The notes below the pieces were generated by a model. That model did not search any database. It saw only the letters and a program-made list of their open reading frames with translations, and had not been told where the DNA came from. This document shows, piece by piece, positions 36,101 to 47,862 of a DNA stretch of 64,000 nucleotides. The stretch comes from Conoideocrella luteorostrata (taxonomy: Eukaryota; Ascomycota; Sordariomycetes; Hypocreales; Clavicipitaceae), in contig JASWJB010000133.1 of the NCBI GenBank assembly GCA_032433595.1, positions 1 through 64,000 on the forward strand, given 5' to 3'. The position numbers were made by a program, and so were the translations under genes. Every line of letters begins with the position of its first letter. The stretch's first letter is position 1.

Positions 36101-37129
36101 AGTTTTGATCGCGCAATTACGGCCTTCCCAGCTCCAGATGGGCCATGCTCATTATATGATGCCTTGGGCCGCAACTTTGATCAGCAGATACTGGAAGAGA
36201 GCAACCTCTCAAGGTACACAGCGATCAAGACACTACCTCCCGTGCTGCATATTCTAATACAGCGATCACAATCCATGGGTAGCAAAAATGGCAACGCTGT
36301 AGTCATTCCTGAAACACTGTATCCCGACAGGTATATGGATGCTTCGCACGATTCTTCTATTTTCCGACGTCGTGTCGAGGATTGGGCCCTCTCAGACCGC
36401 ATAACCGATCTCAAGGCACAAATTGCCAAGGTTGACAGTAACCCCAACTACACTTCCTACCTGGAAAATTATTCCAGAGGAGTCGTAGATGCAGAAGGCA
36501 TTAAAGACGACACGATAACTGGCAGCATCGTAAATGGCGAGGCTGCAGAGATTATTGCTGCGCCGGAGGAGAATTTTGATTTTGATGGCACTGTTGACGA
36601 CGACTTCCTGATCATCGCTCCATGCGTATCGACAAACTCAGAACTGCCTTTGCCTATGGAGCCGAAGTCTTTGAGCGTCCGCAAGACCGATGCGGCAATC
36701 CGCCAAATGATGGAAAATGAGCTACAGCAACGAGAGAAAACCCTTGACGAGCATCAAGAAAGCATGAAGGGAACGCCCTACCGGCTGCACGCTGTGATTT
36801 GCCATCGCGGGCATTTAATGTCGGGACACTACTGGGTCTGGATTCACGACTTTGAAGACAACACATGGAGATGGTACAATGATGCAGATGTCAAAGAGAA
36901 CAAGAATACGGCCGAAGTTCTCGAAACTCTCAGCACTAGCGGCGAGCCATACTTTCTATGCTATGTTCGGGATGAGGACAAAAGTGATTTTGTCAACGTT
37001 CCAAAACGAGAGCCATCAGCGATCCTCTCGGGACTGCAAGATCATGCCTCTGCTTCAGAAATGGCCGTGGACCCAACAGCAGGCGGCACCTCGGCTCTAC
37101 AAGAATTTGCGAAGACTGCATTTGCGTAG
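33115..37129 (+). CDS. ubp2: Ubiquitin carboxyl-terminal hydrolase, Ubp2 type
   Basis: This is a cysteine-protease deubiquitinase; yeast Ubp2 trims K63 chains and opposes the Rsp5 ligase. Four exons (33115-33256, 33315-34810, 34893-35274, 35337-37129) give 1,270 residues. Intron 2 is of the GC-AG class (AAG|GCAAGT ... CACAG|GTC), and without it the N- and C-terminal parts look like separate genes. The N-terminal 540 residues contain the helical repeats seen in Ubp2 proteins ([39 protein letters not shown]). The Cys box is [19 protein letters not shown], with the nucleophile at about residue 617. An acidic disordered insert follows, and the His box is [11 protein letters not shown] near residue 1165, then WRWYNDADV. 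All catalytic elements are intact. Confidence 0.92.
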
Positions 37130-37924
37130 GACGACTATGCTTCCCATGCTTCAGACTGGACCGGGGCCAGGGACGAGATGGGTGGCTGGCGTACCATAGA
37201 ACTCGAGCGCCGGGTACATGAGTTAGGGGCGATGACAGCTGCAACCCTCACCGAACACGCCCGTATCATACGAGAGAACACCAGCAAAAGATGAAGGAGT
37301 AAAAGGAAAGGCTACATATGTGGCACCGTTCCTGCATTAAAATCATAGTTGATAACGTGCTACAGACCTGGATCTCTACCCGAAGTGTACGTTTTTATCA
37401 GTAGATTTCAACTTTTGGAGAGACAAAAGGAAAGCAAACAAAATGCTTGCTCCACGGAAGTTTGTATCCGCTAGCGTATCTACAGGAGTTTGGTGCATAT
37501 TGGAACAAAGATATCTTGATAAGAAAGCATTCGGTATGATGCAGAGCGGCCTTACGAAACGTACACACTATTCCATAGAATAGGTACCCGAACATGATGA
37601 AATACCAACTAGAACAATACCCAGCGAACTCAGTTCGGGAAATGATCTTTCATTCTTGTGCTCCTCTGTCTTAAATTTAATGCAGGTTAGGATGTATACC
37701 GCTTGCCGGAAGGAGGTAGTACATTCATTGTCGTGGTTAACGTGGGCCGCTATGTACGGTGGCTACTGAGCCACAACTAGACGTCGAATATGCAGCACTG
37801 GCAGCCGCACAACGCGTTCTCATTATATACACTGCCTCCAGTTTATTCAACCATGCAATTGCGATTGCAATATTACTTTTAGTTTTAGTTTTAGTTTTAG
37901 TTTGGGCCTTGGGACATGCGCCGT
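37130..37924. other. Convergent spacer between Ubp2 and hydratase genes
   Basis: This 0.8-kb stretch contains the 3' UTRs. It ends with a TTTTAG tandem repeat listed separately. Nothing else is seen. Confidence 0.5.
37877..37900. repeat. TTTTAG tandem repeat, four perfect copies
   Basis: A hexamer repeated four times without error lies 25 bp past the stop of the enoyl-CoA hydratase gene, in its 3' UTR (CTAAAA on the mRNA strand). Confidence 0.85.
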
Positions 37925-38972
37925 TTACCTTCCCTTGAAGACAGGCTTCCTCTTCTCTTGAAATGCCTTCAATGCCTCATTCCTATCCTCCGTAGCTACA
38001 ACCCGTTGATACATCTCATTCTCCTTTTCCTGTCTCGCCCACGCCACGGCCTGCAAGCCAGCTCGAACAGCAACCGGTCCACCCTCGCAAATTTCCTGCG
38101 CCAAGCGAACAGCCTCTGCAAGAGTAGACTTCCTCGCCACCTGGAGAACATCGGTATCGCGCTCATCCTCGGGAACAACCTCGACCAGTCGGTCCGCAAG
38201 ACCGAGGAAATATGCTTCTGGGGCCGCGACCCGACGACCCGTGAGAATAAGGTCCCTGGCTCGAGAAATGCCAATGATGGCAGGGAGGCGAGCGGTGCCT
38301 CCGGCACCAGGGATTATACCGAGGCGGGTTTCTGGGAGGCCGACGGTTGCATTGGAGGAGAGTACGCGAAAATGTGTCGAGAGGGCGAGTTCAAGACCGC
38401 CGCCAAGGGCGAGGGAGGATATGGCGGATATGGTGGGGATTTGGAGTTCGGAGATGGCTGTGAATGTTCCGCGGAGGTTGGTGAGGAATTCGGCGGTTCT
38501 GTGATCTTGTCAGTACGTTTTATCTTGTTTATGTATCACTATGAGTTATATGCCCAGTAGTCGGTTGGGTGCTGCATAAGCCGCAACGGGAAATAACTCA
38601 CTCTGCCTGTGTAAAGCCCTTCCTTTCTTTCAAATCTGCCCCAGCGCAAAAGCAAGAATCTACCGCACTGGCCAGTACCAGAGCTCGCGTCGGGCTCAAT
38701 TCAGCTCCCACCCGGGGGGTAGTCACGCCTGTCTCTTCCCCATTGGGATCATACTGCGCATGGATATCATCTACTTCAGCGCGTAGAGCGGATAGGAGAC
38801 CTTTGGAGATGGCGTTTCGGGCTTTGGGGCGGTTGAGCTCGAGGACGCGGATGTGGCCGGATGATGAGGCGGGGAGATTTGTGACGCGGATGAGCGGCTC
38901 CGTCTGGGTGGAATAGAGACGGAAAAAGGGTGTTATTTGGGGTTGGAGGCGGGGGAAAAGTCGAGGAGGCAT
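37925..38972 (-). CDS. Enoyl-CoA hydratase, AUH (methylglutaconyl-CoA hydratase) type, mitochondrial
   Basis: This is a crotonase-fold enzyme. The FCAGADLKER motif matches the AUH branch, which hydrates 3-methylglutaconyl-CoA in leucine breakdown. Two exons, 38972-38602 and 38498-37925, join over a 103-nt intron to give 314 residues. The N-terminus (MPPRLFPRLQPQITPFFRLYS) is an Arg-rich mitochondrial leader. The oxyanion-hole region is ALVLASAVDSCFCAGADL. The two catalytic glutamates are present in SSLALGGGLELALS and LPETRLGIIPGAGGTARLP. A C-terminal trimerisation helix ends EALKAFQEKRKPVF, a typical crotonase ending. Substrate assignment rests on motif resemblance; a general short-chain enoyl-CoA hydratase is the alternative. 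Confidence 0.9.
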
Positions 38973-40053
38973 GATTGATGGTAATTAGGTAGTGGTTGAT
39001 TGGATTTGTGGTGTGACGGGAATGAGAATAAGGGAAGCGGCGTGAAGAAAAGAGGATGGTGGTGGTTTCCGGTGATTTGGGTGTCGGCTCAATTGGTGAC
39101 GGTGATGCTGGGCGGCTTTCGTCGGTACATGGCTAATGCCGGGTGGTATTGGATGGGTTTTGCGCCGCCATTGGATCAATAATATCAAGTGCGCTCTTGC
39201 TCCAATTGGGATGGGCAAGGCAGGCAAGGCGCTCATTAAGAACTTTAAGTACGCAGGTACATAGGTACGTAGGTACTCCGTACTGTAGTGCCGAAACCGC
39301 CTGTCTGGTCCATCAAATGCAGTCCACACTCTTTCAATGATGCCATGCATCTTATCTTGCATCCCCTCACACCGCATGTCGCGTGCTCGAACCCCGCGAC
39401 GTGGCGTTTGCTCCGCATCCTAGTTAGCACCTCCATCAGTTCGTGCCATGCGACTGGATTTTGTCCGATCTTGCAAGACCACTTCGACCGTTACTTCTAT
39501 CATTTTCCATCATGAACGCCAATTCAAGAATTTTATCCAGCCTTGCAACCTGTGACTGTCAGGCCAATGGATCAGCTGAGTTCCCGGGAATATCGTGACA
39601 TTCCTCCAATGTCCATCCATAGTTCTTCCCCTGTTCTTCCGCCGTTCGGATCGAAAAATAAGGGCAGCGTTATCGAGCACCCTTTTTTTGTGGGAGGAAT
39701 ATTCTATAAGCATAGCTAATTGGCTGCTATGTAAGGCGCCTCCCAAGTCCACAAAGTCTTCCACTAACAGGATCCTGAATTTACACACAGCAGTACTTGG
39801 TACATATTCAGAGTATACAGAGTAGTCAGCGCATAATGGCGCGCAATGGCGTGCAATACAGCGTGTGCTAGCTAAATAAAAGACTCGAAGGGGAATTACA
39901 CATTTTAAAGTTAAAAAATAAAATAAAAAAAAGGGTTAAATAAAGAGTAAAGATATATGCTAAACCGCAAAGTATCCTGTTAGCGGGGTACAAAAGGGGT
40001 GCTGTACAACGCTTCCCAAAAAATATGCGACCCACTGCTGTGCATTAAAGCTC
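38973..40053. other. Spacer upstream of the hydratase gene, AT-rich toward the right
   Basis: This 1.08-kb stretch has no supported gene. A TACTCCGTAC motif lies at 39274-39283. From about 39890 to 39960 the sequence is nearly pure A/T, possibly a decayed element or simply the promoter of the next gene. Confidence 0.5.
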
Positions 40054-42515
40054 ATGCGGCTACACCTTAACACCACGACCACCGACTTTTTTTATGCTGC
40101 TAAGTTAGCCTCTTTGACCGGGGTGGTTGGAGGAGGTTCTTTGGATTTCTCGTCTTTTTCCCGACCTCTTGGCGGGGTGAAATTTTGGTATTCTTACCTG
40201 TTTGCTTTCGTTCTTGCATTTCTGAACAGCAGCGCGAATGGTTACAGCCCCCCTATTACACGGTGTCGTCGGTGTGCCCAGCTTCTTATCGTAAGAAGGA
40301 AGATTTGTCGAGGATTGTGCCGAGTAGACGAATCTGTATTCGCCCCCCCTTCCTCGGATAGACTGGCTCATTGACGGACAACGGGAATGGCTCAACAAGA
40401 GCTACAATCGGCATCCAAGTCATGACGGCAGTTTCATCTCTTGTCGCCTCAGTTTCCATCACTGCAAGTGTCACCACCACAGGCTTGAAAACCGTAATCA
40501 CCGAACCCCCTCGTCCGGTGCAAGTCCTCACTCATCCCACCGCTGATGGCTTCTCCGTCTTTTTCCCTTTTCATGACCTTGTTGCCCTCAACTCTGGTCA
40601 GCAGGATATATTCTCCTTCAAGCAGCTCATCAAAAATGGCACGCAGGGTCAAGACACCCTCCTTCTCTTCACGGAGGGTTGCCGGGTCAATGGCAAAACG
40701 GACTGCTCTAAGGCTTGCAGCGACCGATCTCTTTTGTTTGGCTCATTGGAGACTTTCTACAATTGCATTGCTCTGTCTTCCATATCGTACTGGACTCAAC
40801 AGTCTAAGCGATTTTACATATCCGAAGAGGCGGAGCGGAACGCCAGTAGGATTATGGGCTCGGGTTCATTGTCTCTGTTCGATGGTCGGCCAGTGCTGAA
40901 TTCTTTTGTGACGTGTGCACAGGAGGCTTGTGGCGCAGATGGTCTGCATAAGCCGTGCAATGATTATATTAAGAGGTTGAATTATGAGATGAATGCGACA
41001 GTCATTTTCAAGGCCATGGATGACTTTTGTCCGGATTTGGAGGCGGAGATTAACCCTGACATCTTTGGACCCGGTGTAAGTCGGTCGTCGTATCTTCTCG
41101 TTGTATTGCATCATCGAACATCTAGTCTCAAACAAACAAGCTTAAAACGGCATGTTGGCTGACAAGCGTCGCTTTAGGTTCTCATATCGTACGTCCTCCA
41201 AGTATCTTTCTCCGGCACCCTCTATCTCTTCCTCAAAGCCTTCACCTTCTGGGTTCGTCACTCGCAGAGGAAGAAAGAAAAAGAGAAGCAAATCCAGCGC
41301 ACCTCGTCACTGGGCCTCACTCGACGCCTTACCCGCATCGAGTCCATGATTTGGCGCGATTCGTCCGCTCTCTCACGCACGAGCATTGCCATCGCAACAA
41401 CATTGGTCGAGTTCCAAGAAGCTCAATGCTGGTTTGTCTTTGCCATTCAAATTGCATCGATTCTCGCCATCGTTGTCAACTCCCAGGAGGGAACTTTTTG
41501 GGGTGAAATCATTGTCAATGCCGCTGTGGCATTTCATGTGAGTCAAAACGGGATATTGCCCATGTTTTTGATTCAGATTTGTCTACATCATGAGGGAATA
41601 CGGAACTGGCATACATTTCTGGGCTTTTTTGTTGAATACATTCTTGCTATTGTGGCAACCACACAGAAAGTCTATTTCAAAGATGCATTCAATCTGTTCA
41701 AGCAGGAAAACAAGATCGATGCCTGTGGGGGCAACCCTAGTCCCCGGAGTTATTGTGCTTCCACACAAGGAGTTGAGGGTCTGCGATTGAGTTTTTTCCC
41801 ACATCCATTACTTTACAAAATGGTATTTCTTGTGTTGGACAGCATAGCGATTGTATTCCTGGTTTTTGACCAGCTAAGCTGGACCCTGAGGACGCACCGA
41901 CTCACTAAGCATCTCACCATTCGAGGGTACAAAGTAGGTACAGCCCCAGGTGGGCGGCTGAAATTGGTGTGGATTCGATCCAAGCAATGGGTCTGGCGGA
42001 TACTCGAGGTGATTTATCTCGTCGTTAATATTCTTTATTTGGTTTCCTTGGTACGTGTCATTAGTGCGGATACCTTCCAGGCAAACAAGTGGTCATATGG
42101 ACAAATTATCGCCATGACGGTATGGGGGCCCGTCATTGTCAAGTTGTTTGACTTGGCACTCTGTGAGTACAATGACTTGTCATCAGTGAACAAAAATCGG
42201 TTGGCACTTCTGGCTCATACAAAGAATTTTCTTTCCTTTTTCACAGCTGGTCCGCCGAAGAATGGACAAAGACTCACTTCTGGGCCTCCACGACTACGAA
42301 TCGATAACGTCATTAATCGCCGCCATGGGACATCAGCAGATGAGGAAATGGAAGCCGAAGAGGCTGCTTTTGGAACAGGCAGAGAGCCACGAACTCCGGT
42401 ACCTCCAGAACTGGATCTTCGGCAGAGATCTCGAAAGGCACGTAGTGAGGAGACAGACTTGGAGGATGGTATTAGTGACGGAGTTAGTGAAGACATAAAA
42501 AGAGCCGGGAGATGA
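40054..42515 (+). CDS. Uncharacterised membrane protein: Cys-rich ectodomain plus about seven membrane spans
   Basis: I do not recognise the family beyond an ascomycete-specific membrane protein. My model has exons 40054-40290, 40362-41075 and 41178-42515 (762 residues, all junctions phase 0). Exon 1 supplies a hydrophobic segment (FWYSYLFAFVLAFLNSS) that could be a signal sequence. Exon 2 encodes a soluble region of about 230 residues with roughly nine Cys and several N-glycosylation sequons (for example KNGTQ, RNAS, MNATV). Exon 3 has about seven spans, including CWFVFAIQIASILAIVV, VFLVLDSIAIVFLVF and VIYLVVNILYLVSLV, then a hydrophilic acidic tail. Secreted N-terminus plus seven spans resembles a receptor layout, but no receptor motif is present. 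Exon 1 is the least certain part; an in-frame ATG at 40422 is an alternative start. Confidence 0.7.
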
Positions 42516-43990
42516 AGATGACTGATAATTCTAACGTGATATGAATAACGCTTATTATGAGATGATAATTCTTTAGCGCATATATAGACATTATGACGCA
42601 TCATGGCACTGATTGATTGTAGGTACGGACCGTGTGTCGTGATTTCTGATGTGGCGCCGTAACAACTCGGCGCAGCCAGACCTTCTTTCAATGTCAATAT
42701 CGACTTGAAATTAAAAGTCTTGGAAATGGTGCGGCCGTTCTCCTGTGGTTTTAGCTTATGGAGACACAACGTAAAAATTCTGGTGAGTTAGACATGCTCT
42801 TAGTGTCCTGAACTCCAACACTATTCATCACTATTAGCACTAAGTCGTGGATGGACACGCTATAGCTATATGAAGGCGGCCACAAGCAATCAAAAAGACG
42901 TGACTTTACTTGAGACGAACCGAGAACTCTCGTTTGTTTTCCGGCTGCTGTAAACAGTCTGAGCACGTTTACTTGCATTGATTGATCCCACGGTGTATTG
43001 TCAGGACAAGCTTGCATCTGCAAAACGCTTCAATAGATATAGATACTACACCAGAAAACTGTAATATTATAAGTCGTACAGAAAAACTCATACGGGCAGA
43101 AAACTTATACACATTAGTGTTGCTTCTGTTACGGCTTGTTGAGTGGCCAGTCCCTGCGAGCGCTCTCTTATGATATAGGTGTTGCTGTGTAACTAGGATC
43201 CGTAAGAATCAGAGAGCAGAGAGAGTATGAGCAGACTCGCTTTGTGGCCGGGTTAGAGTCCGTGGTTGACTGTGGGCCAGGCAGTAGTGATATATAAATA
43301 TTTAGCATAGTAGAGTGGCTGTAGGTGGGATGACCTTCACTTCACTTTAGATTCACTTTGCACGTGGCCGTAGCCGCGCTGCTACTTTTACAACTTCTCC
43401 CCCTTCTCCTCCTTCTCCTCCTTAGTATAAAAATCTCGTGATATTTCCTGTGCAAGTTATCGCACGGAAATTTGTGCGTCTAATTCAGGCAGGAGGTGTT
43501 CACGGTTGATTTATGAGTCTCCTCTTCTTATTAACGGCCAACACCTGTTATTTTACTTAAATTCTTATTTTATGTGCTTGGTAAGTTTATGCGTTTAATT
43601 TATGTAGGAGGTACCTACGATTAATTTGCTAGTCTGTTGCTCTTGTTAACGGTGTGCTTAGAAAAAAGTCATGCACTGATTCATACAGGAGGTATTCACC
43701 GTCGATGTGGTGGTCTGTTCCTCTCGTCGACGACTGGCAGCTGGCAGGCTCAAGGTTTCCCCATTCCACCGGACAAGCATTGCAAGTCTGTCTGATATTC
43801 ACTGCTCAATTACGAGGCGTTCAAGGTGTCAGGCCTTTAAACGGTCGTCGCCTCCTTTCGTCACTTTGAACCCTTTTCCTCCCTCTCAGACACACGTGCA
43901 AGCGCATGAAGCCTTCTTCAGCAATCAACATCGGTTGCTCATGGCCTAGCTTCATCTTCACCCAAAGGAAAAAAAACTCTCTCCGGCAGC
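42516..43990. other. AT-rich spacer before the F-box/ankyrin gene
   Basis: This 1.48-kb stretch shows no gene. The left half is AT-rich with no coding character. It includes a CCT-rich pyrimidine run (about 43397-43422) and three degenerate direct repeats listed next. The promoter of the F-box/ankyrin gene must lie at the right end. Confidence 0.55.
43474..43734 (+). repeat. Three degenerate direct repeats of about 64 bp
   Basis: The units at 43474-43537, 43589-43652 and 43671-43734 align end to end around the constant block AGGAGGT and a TTAACGG or TCGACGA end. They differ mostly by C/T and G/A changes, which is what repeat-induced point mutation (RIP) leaves behind. They sit 250-520 bp upstream of the F-box/ankyrin start codon, so they may also be promoter repeats. 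Confidence 0.65.
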
Positions 43991-45940
43991 ATGTCACAGT
44001 GCCAAGCGAGTTATGATGTCTCTCCTCGGAGGGGGCAATTCAACAAACCACAATGGTTGGCGCGGATTCCACCGGAGCTGCAAATAGAAATTGCATCGTA
44101 TCTCCCCTGCGAAGCTCTTGCTCGATGGGGCCAATGCTGCAAGCTCTGGATGATGGTGACCACACCTACTCTGTACAAACTTGATGCTAAAGAAGGTAAC
44201 TTTGCGATCAAATGGGCAGCTTTCACTGGAACTAAAAATAACGACACAATGACCGCTCTTGCTGTGTTGAGAAAGTCCGGCATGTACTCAGGAAACGTCA
44301 ATGTATTGTATGACGGCTTGAAGATTGGGTCGACAACCACACGCAAGAGCATAGTCGCAACCCCATTACATTATGCGGTCGCCTCTGGGAATCTCGAAAT
44401 CGTCGAGGCGTTACTAGAACTGGGGGCAAGCCTGGATATCCCCAACGGCGGGTTCCTTTGGGCCATAAGATTCCTAGATAAACAGGCAAAATCCAAACTC
44501 AATCGCTTCGATTTCTTCACAGATCAGAGGCGACAATGTAGGTGGCTGCCGCTTTTGACAGCTTTCCTGCAGAACAATGTCGATATGGCCGAGCTTCTGA
44601 TTCAGAACGGCGCTTCCGCTTATGTCACTGTCGGTTTCCACGAAACGCCAGTCCATGATCCGCAGGACTCGATATCAATCCTACAATTCATTGCAGCGGA
44701 CGACTCGCCCCAGTTTGAAGACTGGAGGCACATTTTTAAAATCTTCGAAAGCTCTGTGCATGAAGTGACCTCCCGTTGTGACGGAAACTCGGTGCTTCAC
44801 ACCGCTATGAGTGCCGGAAACTTAGAGGGGGTGCGACTTGCCGTGAACGCTGGAATAAGACTGGAAGCAAAGAACGAATACGGGCACACAGCATTAGCTT
44901 TCGCGGTTCGCGAGTTATACCTAGCTGATGATGACAGGATTAAAGACATTCTGTGTTGTATAGAACAGCTTGTTGAGAGTGGCGCCAACATTAATCCAGA
45001 TGGAGACTCGGTACTGGTCCATACCATCGGTTACTGCACCGACAATCCTGCTCCCTGTAAAGACATCATGAACTTGATCTCCAAATTCCTCCGTCAGGGT
45101 GCCGATATCAATCGTAAGTCCGTGTCTGGGGTTACTGCAGTACATGAAGTGTGTAACGTCATTATGCGTAACCATCCATCCTCGAAAAATAATGCATTTT
45201 TATGGAGCCTACTAAAAGAGCTCGTGGAACAAGGGGGAGATCTCTCGATAACTCCAAATCTTGGCACATCATCACCACTCGCCGCTTTAATGCGCAAGGG
45301 CGCCGAGCCGGCGTGGCTGTTCAGATACTTATGGAAAGAAGCCGGCGCCACTCTTCGCCCAGACGAAGTTGACGAATTTTTTCTTGGCTGGTGTGAGATT
45401 CCACGTCTACAGACCAAATCCAAGGATGGGACACCAAGAGGATATGACATGTGGCGACACAGACCACATATCTCACAGGCAGCTAGCCACGAGGCGTATC
45501 GAATCGCGATGAAGCAGCAATCGCCTCGCCTGTACAATTTGCTACAGGATATCGAATTGGAAGAGCCGCCGATGTCTGATTTAATCCCTATAGCCTCTAA
45601 CAAGCCAGAAGGATGGTTATGGAAGAAAATCGTGGATTCTAGGTTCGCCACCAGTTGGGTCACAAGTCGGGGGGATTCAATGTTGCATCTTGTGGTGAGG
45701 AGATTCCTCTACGAGGGAGCAGGACTACTGCCGACGACATATTCTGAGTTAGCGGCAAGGAGAGACGTTAACGCATTGATAAAGCGTGGTGTAGATGTTC
45801 GACATCGAAACACGGATGGGCAAACGGCCCTAGACATATACCAATACCGTTTGGAGCCTGCTCGAGCAGAATGCACGAAATTTCTCCTCGAGCGAGCTCT
45901 TGAGAAGGCTGTGGAGAAGGCAGACCGAGAAAGCGGCTGA
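43991..45940 (+). CDS. F-box and ankyrin-repeat protein
   Basis: This is probably a substrate receptor of an SCF ubiquitin ligase. The single exon gives 649 residues. An F-box lies at about residues 22-60 (LARIPPELQIEIASYLPCEALARWGQCCK). Ankyrin repeats follow from about 115 to 400, seen as ATPLHYAVASGNLEIVEALLELGA, a repeat at MAELLIQNGAS, NSVLHTAMSAGNLEGVRLAVNAG and TALAFAVRELY. A last repeat is near the C-terminus (DVNALIKRGVDVRHRN, TDGQTALDIYQ). The ending is a charged helix (ALEKAVEKADRES). It is intronless and lies between AT-rich, repeat-bearing spacers, unlike its conserved neighbours, so it is probably lineage-specific. Targets cannot be read from sequence. Confidence 0.86.
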   Translation: MSQCQASYDVSPRRGQFNKPQWLARIPPELQIEIASYLPCEALARWGQCCKLWMMVTTPTLYKLDAKEGNFAIKWAAFTGTKNNDTMTALAVLRKSGMYSGNVNVLYDGLKIGSTTTRKSIVATPLHYAVASGNLEIVEALLELGASLDIPNGGFLWAIRFLDKQAKSKLNRFDFFTDQRRQCRWLPLLTAFLQNNVDMAELLIQNGASAYVTVGFHETPVHDPQDSISILQFIAADDSPQFEDWRHIFKIFESSVHEVTSRCDGNSVLHTAMSAGNLEGVRLAVNAGIRLEAKNEYGHTALAFAVRELYLADDDRIKDILCCIEQLVESGANINPDGDSVLVHTIGYCTDNPAPCKDIMNLISKFLRQGADINRKSVSGVTAVHEVCNVIMRNHPSSKNNAFLWSLLKELVEQGGDLSITPNLGTSSPLAALMRKGAEPAWLFRYLWKEAGATLRPDEVDEFFLGWCEIPRLQTKSKDGTPRGYDMWRHRPHISQAASHEAYRIAMKQQSPRLYNLLQDIELEEPPMSDLIPIASNKPEGWLWKKIVDSRFATSWVTSRGDSMLHLVVRRFLYEGAGLLPTTYSELAARRDVNALIKRGVDVRHRNTDGQTALDIYQYRLEPARAECTKFLLERALEKAVEKADRESG

Positions 45941-46637
45941 TTAGGATGCAGTCGGCTGGGAGAAAGCTGGACGGGAAAGAAGGGAAACTTGACTGCCAGA
46001 TTACGCAGTTATTATGTTCTAAATTTTAAATTTTAAATTTTTTGTTGTTCCTCATGGACTTATCTAGTGATAATAAAAACACATTAAATGCAGGCTGTAC
46101 CTTTAGTAATTTGCGGATGTGCGTTGTGTGGCGGCGTGTGGCGCGGCGTGTGAGCCACGCCGTGGCGTTAGTAGAGCTACAGGAAAAACATCAACAATAC
46201 TCCGTAATAAAGAGCAACAATGAACAATAACGGTTGTGCTTACGCTTGTGACTAATTCACTGTGTCATTGAAGTTGAATTCTAAATTGATTAAAGTATAC
46301 GGGCAGTATAAATTAAGAGAAATGCCCCTAATTATAAATATGACTTTTATCACTTCCAATAATATCTAATTCTACACACACACAAACTCTACCTCTCTCT
46401 CATATACACAAAAGAAATCCGGAGCATTTACTCTACGCCTGCAGTGGTTAATTATAGCGCAATAAAAAGCAACCACTAATTAGACAGTAGATATAGCACA
46501 ATTAGCAAGCTATTCAGTATAGCTGCTAATGTGATATCAGTAGCACGATGGCTAAGCAAGACATTAAGCCAACTGCTCCTATATAGTAGTGAAAGACCCT
46601 TAGCAACAATACCGACGATTCTTCACTGAAGGCCGAG

Positions 46638-46841
46638 ATGGGCGAGCTTCGCGGGAGGCTTAAGAAGCATAAGCGTGCGACGAACCCAAAACTTAAGAAG
46701 TGGGATCTTAAGCTCATGGAAATGGCTGCATCGGAGGAAAAACAGAGCAGCTTTGTCTCTTGCCCAGGAGGGAACGCAGTTATTACTATTCTTCTAAGAA
46801 AATCCCCGACCTGGATATGGAGGGCTAGAATTATGTCGTGA
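46638..46841 (+). pseudogene. Short coding-like relic, possibly transposon-derived
   Basis: An open frame of 67 codons encodes a Lys/Arg/Glu-rich, coiled-coil-like stretch (MGELRGRLKKHKRATNPKLK, then LKLMEMAASEEKQSSF). It starts and ends abruptly in AT-rich DNA and has no visible continuation. It could be a fragment of a transposon protein or chance. Family not recognised. Confidence 0.2.
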
Positions 46842-46924
46842 CGGAGATGACCCCACGATAAATAAACGCGAGGATTTGACCTACGGCTACGATTTACCAT
46901 GCACGCGCGAGAAGTACATAAGAA

Positions 46925-46940
46925 TACGGAGTACTCCGTA
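46925..46940. repeat. Perfect TACGGAGTACTCCGTA palindrome
   Basis: This 16-bp perfect palindrome is made of one TACGGAGTA and one TACTCCGTA half sharing the central TA. It is the inside-out arrangement of the palindrome at 32264-32279. Confidence 0.9.
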
Positions 46941-47834
46941 GACGAACGAAGTGTTACGATTCGCAAAGTTCCAACGGTGGCTGTGACTAGCGTAGCGGGC
47001 CGGCAGATAAACAAGCCGATTTGGAACAATAAGCAAGCCAACGGGAGTAATACTTTCGGTCAGTCAGTCTCGGAACTTGGCCGCTTGATGTTCATTGATA
47101 TCTACCGAGTACGGAGTATGGACGGCTGAGATGAGAGAATGGGGTTATATCAGACACGACACTTGCAAACGCCGAAAAATGAGACGTCGCGATGCTTTTC
47201 AGGCAGGGATACGAGGAAGCTTGATAACAGATTGTGCTGCGCAGAACGGAGCAGGTTTCAGTACACAATATAACTAATCGAGCGGGCATTTTAGTTAAGT
47301 ACTCGGTGTGGAAGTGAGCATAACGCCTCTGCTATTACGTTTCCAGCCAATGGATGAATGATTTGAAGGTTAGACTTCCTCAATCGCCCATGCGGTCCAT
47401 CTGCGTACGTATGTACGATGTAACCCCCCCGCAAAAAGGCAATCGCAAGCCTCGACATCACGCCCAGCCTCTCATGCTATTTATTACTCTCCTTACACTT
47501 ACCTATACTCCGTACGCGGTGCGCCTCTCTTTATCTACGAAGAGCCACCACGAGGCTATCTCTGTCTGTCGGAGGCTGCCGATAAACAGCTCGCTTATCA
47601 TTCACCTGCCTTTATGGTGCTGCAGGTGGGATAACGAGAAAGATAGATGCCTGCTGGACGGAGGAAAAAGGTTCATTTGGAATTGTGACTGATCTGGTGG
47701 CTTGTCTTGGCTTACTCGGTGCGGACCCCTCCCTTTTTGGGTTCTTCCTTGGTTGCTTGCTTGGGTACCTTTTTAGTGTTTAGGGGTCGCATAACTAGGG
47801 AGCTGGGGAGCAGATCATGGCGGTTCTTTGGAAT

Positions 47835-47862
47835 GATGGATGGATGGATGGATGGATGGATG
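47835..47862 (+). repeat. (GATG)7 microsatellite
   Basis: Seven uninterrupted copies of GATG lie in the gene-poor spacer. They explain the runs of Ile-His-Pro-Ser in the antisense open frames here, which are therefore not genes. Confidence 0.9.

Noticed and set aside
37877..37900. TTTTAG repeat as an interstitial telomere
   Set aside because: Fungal telomeres are usually TTAGGG; this hexamer lacks the G run and lies in a 3' UTR.
42215..42769. 184-codon antisense frame overlapping the end of the membrane-protein gene
   Set aside because: It overlaps the coding tail, starts in AT-rich DNA and resembles no family.
45094..45663. 189-codon antisense frame inside the F-box/ankyrin gene
   Set aside because: It is a shadow of the sense frame, which has clear ankyrin motifs.
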